Shown: positions 29,101 through 33,604 of the stretch, one piece after another
Layout of the letters: the number at the start of each line of letters is the position of its first letter
How positions within the stretch are numbered: the first letter of the stretch is position 1
Assembly: GCF_000469585.1 (NCBI RefSeq)
Contig: NZ_AWNK01000014.1
Coordinates: 2,279 to 35,882, forward strand
Source: Chrysiogenes arsenatis DSM 11915
GTDB taxonomy: Bacteria; Chrysiogenota; Chrysiogenetes; Chrysiogenales; Chrysiogenaceae
Direction of reading: 5' to 3'
DNA length: 33,604 nucleotides
Translations under genes and position numbers: made by a program
Notes under the pieces: generated by a model
Databases searched by the model: none
Told to the model about the DNA's origin: nothing
The model's input: the letters and a program-made list of their open reading frames with translations, nothing else

Positions 29101-29478
29101 TTACTTCAGCTCTACTTTAGCGCCAACTTCTTCGAGTTTTGCTTTCATTGAGTCAGCTTCCTCTTTGTTAGCTCCCTCTTTTACGGCTTTTGGAGCCGCT
29201 TCAACCAAGTCTTTTGCTTCTTTCAAGCCAAGACCGGTGAGTTCACGTACTACCTTGATAACGTTGATTTTCTTCTCGCCAGCATCCGCAAGGATAACGT
29301 CAAAAGAAGTTTTTTCTTCAACAACAGCAGCTTCACCAGCAGGGCCAGCAACCATTGCTACGGCAGGAGCAGAAGCGCTAACTCCGAACTTCTCTTCAAG
29401 TTCTTTAACAAGGTCAGCAAGCTCAAGCACGGTCATGTTTTCAAGGTACGAAATGAACTGTTCTTTAGTAATAGACAT
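29101..29478 (-). CDS. rplL: RplL, 50S ribosomal protein L7/L12
   Basis: The stalk protein, 125 residues, several dimers of which bind L10 and recruit translation GTPases. The N-terminal dimerisation helices (1-about 32), an alanine-rich hinge (about 33-52) and the C-terminal domain with [35 protein letters not shown] and the terminal KVELK are all typical. GGAGG precedes the ATG by six bases. It lies 65 nt after rplJ, with which it is normally co-regulated through the L10 leader. Complete. Confidence 0.98.
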   Translation of the reverse strand: MSITKEQFISYLENMTVLELADLVKELEEKFGVSASAPAVAMVAGPAGEAAVVEEKTSFDVILADAGEKKINVIKVVRELTGLGLKEAKDLVEAAPKAVKEGANKEEADSMKAKLEEVGAKVELK

Positions 29479-29543
29479 GAAAATCCTCCAAATATTATGC
29501 TGAAAATCTAAACTGGCAAAAATAATGCAGTTGGTTGGTCAGC

Positions 29544-30074
29544 TTACGCTGCGCCACCCTGTTGGTCTTTCCGTGCGTTAAGCAGATAAAGAAATTTGCG
29601 CGGAACTGCGGCAAGAACGCCAACGAAGTTCGTCACAGGAGCGTTCATGCTGCCAAGCAAACGTGCAAGGAGCACTTCGCGTGGTGGCAGGTCGGCAATT
29701 TTCACAATGTCGCTCGCGCTCAGGACGTTTCCGTCAAGAATTCCGCACTTAATATTCAGTGCTTCATTGCTGGTTTTGACAAACTTCGTGGTGTATTTTG
29801 CTACCGCTGCGAGGTCGCTTCCCACAAATATCACACCTGTTGTACCATGAAGGTACTGATCAAGCCCTTTGGCTTCAGAAAATGCGCGGCGAATCATCGT
29901 ATTCTTGATGACTTTGTACTCAGCGCCAAGTTTACGGAGTTCAACACGAAACTCGCTCACTTGCGCTACCGTCAACTTTTGGTAGCTGCACAAAATGACA
30001 GCTGACTGCTCAGTAACTTTCGTTTGCAGTTCGTTGACAAGTTGTTTCTTTGCTTCTAATACTTGCTGGTTCAA
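29544..30074 (-). CDS. rplJ: RplJ, 50S ribosomal protein L10
   Basis: The stalk base protein, 176 residues, that binds 23S rRNA and carries the L7/L12 dimers. The start codon is TTG at 30074 (MNQQVLEAKKQLVNELQ), with GGGGAG six bases upstream. KVTEQSAVILCSYQKLTVAQ, the YKVIKNTMIRRAF stretch and the alanine-rich C-terminal helix that docks L12 are present. L10 in complex with L12 binds its own mRNA leader in other bacteria. The rare TTG start next to a leader hairpin may lower the base rate of translation. Complete. Confidence 0.97.
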   Translation of the reverse strand: MNQQVLEAKKQLVNELQTKVTEQSAVILCSYQKLTVAQVSEFRVELRKLGAEYKVIKNTMIRRAFSEAKGLDQYLHGTTGVIFVGSDLAAVAKYTTKFVKTSNEALNIKCGILDGNVLSASDIVKIADLPPREVLLARLLGSMNAPVTNFVGVLAAVPRKFLYLLNARKDQQGGAA

Positions 30075-30077
30075 AAA

Positions 30078-30213
30078 TTACTCCCCACGAAAATACCCCC
30101 AAAGAAATCTCAGGGGGCATCGGTCGATTTATTTTCGCATCTCCCTCGGCCGCTTGCGCATTTAAGTAAACACCGAGTTCTTTGATACCCTATTCAGTTG
30201 TATGCTCGGTTGA
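30078..30213 (-). promoter_or_regulatory. Ribosomal protein L10 leader (autoregulatory mRNA element) candidate
   Basis: The 139-nt gap before rplJ is highly structured. In minus-strand order, ACCGAG can pair with CTCGGT about 25 nt later, and that same CTCGG can instead pair with the CCGAG in AGCGGCCGAGGGAGATGC, giving two exclusive folds. A final hairpin (30094-30119), CCCCC-loop-GGGGG, ends shortly before the Shine-Dalgarno. Position, size and the GCCGAGG stretch fit known L10 leaders, which bind the L10-L12 complex. There is no T-run after the last hairpin, so control is more likely at translation. Not checked against the covariance model. Confidence 0.55.
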
Positions 30214-30915
30214 TTACAGGCTCTGCAAGACCGATTGAACATCAATACGAATGCCAGGACCCATGGTTGAAGTCAGGGTGATGGCTTTCACATACGTTCC
30301 TTTTGCGGCAGCAGGCTTGGCTTTCACCAAAGCTTCGAGAAGAGCTAACACATTCTCGCGAAGCTTGTCAACTTCAAAAGCGACTTTCCCGACAGGAGCG
30401 TGGATAATACCGGCTTTATCGGTACGGTACTCAATCATCCCGCTTTTGAGGTCTTTTACCGCTTTTGCAACGTCGAAGGTTACGGTGCCGAGTTTCGGGT
30501 TTGGCATCATGCCACGCGGCCCGAGTACGCGGCCAAGTTTACCCACAACGCCCATCATATCTGGAGTTGCAACGGTTTTATCGAAGTCGAGCCATCCGCC
30601 TTGAATTTTGGTAGCCAGTTCATCGCCACCAACATAATCGGCGCCAGCGTCAGCTGCTTCTTTTTCCTTTTCGCCTTTGGCAAATACCAATACGCGAACA
30701 ACTTTGCCCGTGCCGTGTGGTAGCCCAACTGAGCCACGTACGATCTGGTCTGCGTGCTTAGGGTTAACCCCAAGGTTTACTGCGACATCCATACTTTCAG
30801 CGAAGGTAGCAAAAGAGAGGGATTTGCAAAGTTCTATTGCTTCGTCAAGTGTATATTGCTTTTCGCGATCTACTTTCGCAAGAGCGCTGGCGAATTTTTT
30901 GCCGTGTTTTGCCAT
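30214..30915 (-). CDS. rplA: RplA, 50S ribosomal protein L1
   Basis: L1 forms the mobile stalk near the E site and represses its own mRNA. ATG 30915 ([19 protein letters not shown]) is chosen because AAGGAG lies six bases upstream; an upstream in-frame start at 30942 lacks a good site. The protein is 233 residues, the normal length. [54 protein letters not shown] and the C-terminal [13 protein letters not shown] are all family signatures. The start lies 10 nt after the rplK stop. Complete. Confidence 0.98.
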   Translation of the reverse strand: MAKHGKKFASALAKVDREKQYTLDEAIELCKSLSFATFAESMDVAVNLGVNPKHADQIVRGSVGLPHGTGKVVRVLVFAKGEKEKEAADAGADYVGGDELATKIQGGWLDFDKTVATPDMMGVVGKLGRVLGPRGMMPNPKLGTVTFDVAKAVKDLKSGMIEYRTDKAGIIHAPVGKVAFEVDKLRENVLALLEALVKAKPAAAKGTYVKAITLTSTMGPGIRIDVQSVLQSL

Positions 30916-30925
30916 GATTTTCTCC

Positions 30926-31351
30926 TTATTCCACGATCTCAAGACCCATACTGCGGGCAGAACCTTCGATGATCGTCATGGCGACATCAACGGTATAGCA
31001 GTTAAGATCAGGAAGTTTTAACTCTGCAATTTCCCGGATTTGTTGACGGGTAACCTTGCCACACTTGTTGCGATTCGGCTCGCCAGATCCCTTTGGGATA
31101 CCAGCAGCTTTCATCAAGAGCACAGCAGCAGGCGGAGTTTTGGTGATGAAGGAGAATGAGCGGTCTTCATAAACAGTGATGATAACAGGGATGATAGTCC
31201 CTTTTTGTGCTTCCGTGCGAGCGTTAAACTCTTTCACGAACGCCATAATGTTGACGCCCTTTTGACCCAATGCCGGACCGACTGGGGGTGAAGGGTTCGC
31301 TGCCCCAGCAGGGATTTGCAGCTTGATCTGTCCAATGACTTTTTTAGCCAT
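30926..31351 (-). CDS. rplK: RplK, 50S ribosomal protein L11
   Basis: L11 binds the GTPase-associated centre of 23S rRNA and is needed for RelA activation in species that have it; it is also the thiostrepton site. At 141 residues it has the standard length. [20 protein letters not shown] with its conserved prolines, [15 protein letters not shown] and the C-terminal RNA-binding domain ([20 protein letters not shown]) are clear. GGAGG lies five bases before the ATG. The gene lies 29 nt after nusG and 10 nt before rplA. Complete. Confidence 0.98.
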   Translation of the reverse strand: MAKKVIGQIKLQIPAGAANPSPPVGPALGQKGVNIMAFVKEFNARTEAQKGTIIPVIITVYEDRSFSFITKTPPAAVLLMKAAGIPKGSGEPNRNKCGKVTRQQIREIAELKLPDLNCYTVDVAMTIIEGSARSMGLEIVE

Positions 31352-31363
31352 GCTTTCCTCCGT

Positions 31364-31380
31364 GTAGCCCTATGGACTAC
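31364..31380 (-). promoter_or_regulatory. Short hairpin between nusG and rplK (possible L1 operator)
   Basis: On the minus strand, GTAGTCC and GGGCTAC form a 7-bp stem (one G-U pair) around a 3-nt ATA loop, immediately after the nusG stop and just before the rplK Shine-Dalgarno. L1 binds a hairpin in the rplK-rplA leader in other bacteria; this one is in the right place but the typical L1-binding bulge is not evident. Confidence 0.35.
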
Positions 31381-31899
31381 TTATATCTTTTGAATTTGGG
31401 TGTATTCGAACTCCACTGGAGTTTCGCGCCCAAAAATACTGACGTTTACCTTAATGCGACGGCGCTCGCTGTTGACTTCAGTCACCACGCCATTGAATCC
31501 GTGGAATGGCCCTTCTACAACGTCAACCCGATCACCTATGGCGAAAATGACTTTCGCTTCTACGAGGCGATTGTCACTTTCGATCAGCTTTTGCACTTCG
31601 CTGTCCGGAATAGGGACAGGCTTTGTGCCACCGATAAAGCCGGTAACTTTAGGGATGTTCTTGACGACGTGCCATGTAGTTTTATTCATTTCCATCTGGA
31701 CGTAGATGTAGCCAGGATAGCGTTTGCGGGTGATAATTTTCTTTTTGCCACCCTTGTATTCGGCTACGTTTTCCGTCGGGATAAGAATTTGCGTCACTTC
31801 GTCATGCAAGACCAAGCTGTTAACTCGCTCTTCAAGCGCTTCTTTTACTTTGTTTTCATACCCCGAATATGTGTGAACTACATACCAAGCCAAAGACAT
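31381..31899 (-). CDS. nusG: NusG, transcription elongation/antitermination factor
   Basis: NusG bridges RNA polymerase to Rho or the ribosome (via S10). The 172-residue protein has the NGN domain, beginning AWYVVHTYSGYENKVKEAL and including RKRYPGYIYVQMEM and VTGFIGG, and a C-terminal KOW domain (GDRVDVVEGPFHGFNGVV). GAGGGG precedes the ATG. It begins 11 nt after the secE stop, in the order secE-nusG-rplK found across bacteria. Complete. Confidence 0.98.
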   Translation of the reverse strand: MSLAWYVVHTYSGYENKVKEALEERVNSLVLHDEVTQILIPTENVAEYKGGKKKIITRKRYPGYIYVQMEMNKTTWHVVKNIPKVTGFIGGTKPVPIPDSEVQKLIESDNRLVEAKVIFAIGDRVDVVEGPFHGFNGVVTEVNSERRRIKVNVSIFGRETPVEFEYTQIQKI

Positions 31900-31910
31900 A
31901 AGCCCCTCAT

Positions 31911-32090
31911 TTACCCGAGAAGTGACTGCACAGCGCGTGACAGGGCGGTATCAAGTACAAAGAAGTATACTGACATAAAGGCTGTCAGTATGAGCACAAC
32001 CGCCGTCATTCCCTTTACTTCGTCTTTTTTAGGCCAGACTACCTTCCCAAATTCCGTCTTAACACTTTGCAAAAACTCAACAGGCTTCAT
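31911..32090 (-). CDS. secE: SecE, preprotein translocase subunit (short one-helix form)
   Basis: A 59-residue subunit of the SecYEG channel. It begins MKPVEFLQSVKTEFGKVVWP; the amphipathic KTEFGKVVWPKKDEV segment is the SecE signature. One membrane helix follows (about residues 28-47, TAVVLILTAFMSVYFFVL), then a short tail ending SLLG. Only the conserved core is present, unlike the three-helix SecE of enterics. An AAAGG lies eight bases before the ATG. It lies between rpmG and nusG, 43 nt and 11 nt away. Confidence 0.95.
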   Translation of the reverse strand: MKPVEFLQSVKTEFGKVVWPKKDEVKGMTAVVLILTAFMSVYFFVLDTALSRAVQSLLG

Positions 32091-32133
32091 TGTTTTAACC
32101 TTTGCACCAAACTCACGAAAAGTTCGATAGTAA

Positions 32134-32283
32134 TTACTTCATTTCCTTATGCAGGGTGTGGCGTTTGCAGAACTTACAGTACTTTTTCAGTTCAAGTTTC
32201 CCTGACATGGTCTTCTTGTTCTTTGTGGTGCTGTAATTCTTGTTCTTGCACTCTTCACAGCCCATTTGAATGATGTCTCTCAT
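32134..32283 (-). CDS. rpmG: RpmG, 50S ribosomal protein L33 (zinc-binding form)
   Basis: A 49-residue ribosomal protein. It reads [20 protein letters not shown], then a basic stretch, then [17 protein letters not shown]. Two CxxC pairs (Cys9/Cys12 and Cys36/Cys39) mark the zinc-containing form, in contrast to zinc-free paralogues induced in zinc starvation. GGAG lies six bases upstream of the ATG. It precedes secE by 43 nt. Only 17 nt separate its start from the end of the T-run of the upstream terminator-like hairpin, so it must be read through from tuf or use a promoter within that region. Confidence 0.95.
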   Translation of the reverse strand: MRDIIQMGCEECKNKNYSTTKNKKTMSGKLELKKYCKFCKRHTLHKEMK

Positions 32284-32300
32284 GATTGTCTCCAGCTCAC

Positions 32301-32337
32301 AAAAAAATGGAGTGCGCCGATTTCTATCGACGCACCC
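32301..32337 (-). terminator. Terminator-like hairpin between tuf and rpmG
   Basis: On the minus strand, GGGTGCGTCGAT and ATCGGCGCACTCC form a stem of about 12 pairs (two G-U) with a 4-nt AGAA loop, then A and seven T. This is a classical Rho-independent terminator after tuf. It ends 17 nt before the rpmG start, too close for a downstream promoter with normal spacing, so partial readthrough is likely. Confidence 0.85.
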
Positions 32338-32367
32338 ATAAGATATTTAAATCGTCAAAAGGGTTTA

Positions 32368-33558
32368 TTACGCAAGAATCTTGGTAACAACACCAGCGCC
32401 AACAGTTCTACCGCCTTCACGGATAGCGAAGCGCAAGCCTTCTTCCATTGCAATTGGGTGGATCAGCTCGCCAACAACTTTTAGGTTGTCGCCAGGCATA
32501 ACCATCTCGGTGCCTTCTGGAAGCGTTACGATCCCAGTGATGTCAGTTGTTCTGAAGTAGAACTGTGGACGGTAGCCAGAGAAGAATGGAGTGTGACGTC
32601 CGCCTTCTTCTTTGGTCAGTACGTATACTTCTGCTTCAAAGCGAGTGTGTGGCTTGATAGAACCTGGAACTGCGATAACCTGACCGCGTTCAACATCGTC
32701 ACGCTTCGTGCCGCGAAGCAGAAGGCCAACGTTGTCGCCTGCTTGACCTTGGTCGAGCAGTTTACGGAACATTTCTACGCCCGTAACAATTGTTTTCACG
32801 GTGTCGCGAATACCAACGATTTCAACTTCCTGTTGAACCTTAACGATACCGCGCTCGATACGACCAGTAACAACCGTACCGCGACCTGAAATTGAGAATA
32901 CGTCCTCAATAGGCATAAGGAGTGGCTTCTCGATATCACGCTCAGGGGTTGGGATGTACTCGTCAACGGCCTTCATGAGCTCGTGGATTTTGTCGGCCCA
33001 TTCACCGCTGTTTGGATTTTCGAGTGCTTTCAGTGCTGACCCAACGATGATCGGAGTGTCGTCTCCAGGGAAGCCGTACTCGGTAAGGAGTTCGCGGATT
33101 TCCATTTCAACGAGTTCGATCAGTTCAGGATCGTCAACCATGTCGGCTTTGTTCATGAAAACTACCATCTTCGGTACGCCAACCTGGCGGGCAAGCAGGA
33201 TGTGTTCACGAGTCTGTGGCATTGGGCCGTCAGCAGCAGAAACAACCAGAATGGCTCCGTCCATCTGAGCGGCACCAGTGATCATGTTCTTTACGTAGTC
33301 CGCGTGACCTGGGCAGTCAACGTGAGCATAGTGACGGATTGGGGTTTCATACTCAACGTGAGCTGTTGAAATAGTGATCCCGCGCTCTCTTTCTTCAGGA
33401 GCCTTATCGATAGAATCGTAGGCCATTGCAGCCGCGCCACCGATAGTAGAAAGAACTGTTGTGATTGCAGCAGTTAATGTAGTTTTTCCATGGTCAACGT
33501 GACCAATAGTACCAACGTTTACGTGCGGCTTGTTACGCTCAAACTTCGCTTTTGCCAT
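32368..33558 (-). CDS. tuf: Elongation factor Tu
   Basis: EF-Tu delivers aminoacyl-tRNA to the ribosome. At 396 residues it is complete: [20 protein letters not shown] leads into the P-loop GHVDHGKT (19-26). DCPGHADY begins at 81 and NKAD is at 136-139. The C-terminal barrel domains end [11 protein letters not shown] strong GGAGG precedes the ATG by 11 bases; the 46 nt to the window edge contain no other gene. A rpmG-secE-nusG cluster follows past a terminator-like hairpin. No tRNA genes were found beside it, unlike the E. coli tufB region. Whether a second tuf copy or fusA is upstream cannot be seen. Confidence 0.99.
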   Translation of the reverse strand: MAKAKFERNKPHVNVGTIGHVDHGKTTLTAAITTVLSTIGGAAAMAYDSIDKAPEERERGITISTAHVEYETPIRHYAHVDCPGHADYVKNMITGAAQMDGAILVVSAADGPMPQTREHILLARQVGVPKMVVFMNKADMVDDPELIELVEMEIRELLTEYGFPGDDTPIIVGSALKALENPNSGEWADKIHELMKAVDEYIPTPERDIEKPLLMPIEDVFSISGRGTVVTGRIERGIVKVQQEVEIVGIRDTVKTIVTGVEMFRKLLDQGQAGDNVGLLLRGTKRDDVERGQVIAVPGSIKPHTRFEAEVYVLTKEEGGRHTPFFSGYRPQFYFRTTDITGIVTLPEGTEMVMPGDNLKVVGELIHPIAMEEGLRFAIREGGRTVGAGVVTKILA

Positions 33559-33604
33559 AACTAAAAAATCCTCCTCGAATATGAATAGATACCGAATAAA
33601 CGAC

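Noticed and set aside
1-33604. CRISPR arrays, insertion sequences, rRNA or tRNA genes
   Set aside because: No regularly spaced repeats, transposase-like frames, or cloverleaf or rRNA sequences were seen in any gap.

Overview
The window is a gene-dense bacterial chromosome segment of core genes with one small defence insertion. It looks Gram-negative: it has a lipoprotein with a lipobox, MurA and large RpoB/RpoC subunits. It is not a typical enteric. SecE is the short one-helix form, HisG is the short form that needs HisZ, and the DnaE PHP domain keeps a full metal-ligand set. TTG starts are used for trmFO, rplJ and probably rpoC. I cannot name the genus. A deep-branching Gram-negative phylum (for example Chrysiogenota/Deferribacterota or relatives) would fit, but that is a guess. 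No tRNA, rRNA, CRISPR array, insertion sequence or phage gene was found. No gene-free stretch exceeds 300 bases; the longest gaps are about 190 (murA/dnaE), 156 (rplL/rpoB) and 139 (rplA/rplJ).

Layout. 1-2068 (minus): a TPR protein with a C-terminal HEPN-like domain, overlapping by 4 nt the start of trmFO, which runs off the left edge. 2159-5020 (plus): secA followed by an ArsR-type regulator. 5049-17000 (minus): a long same-strand run, in transcription order murA, hisG, a ClC-CBS channel, dnaA, bioF, a glycine-zipper lipoprotein, glmS, a Septu-like ATPase/HNH pair (ptuA-ptuB) and surE. 17195-20677 (plus): dnaE, ending at a bidirectional terminator shared with rpoC. 20769-33558 (minus): tuf, rpmG, secE, nusG, rplK, rplA, rplJ, rplL, rpoB, rpoC, the classical transcription/translation cluster with leader and attenuator hairpins.

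How the genes work together. The right half makes EF-Tu, the ribosome stalk and L1/L11 proteins, NusG, SecE and the two large RNA polymerase subunits. SecE and SecA belong to the same export machine. dnaA and dnaE serve replication initiation and elongation. glmS and murA serve amino-sugar and peptidoglycan synthesis.

The parts worth a second look are the TPR-HEPN protein with an RNase-type Rx4H motif coupled to a tRNA-modification gene, the Septu-like pair lying directly downstream of glmS (the classic Tn7 target position), a strong terminator-like hairpin only 17 nt before the rpmG start, and an apparently intact PHP metal site in DnaE.
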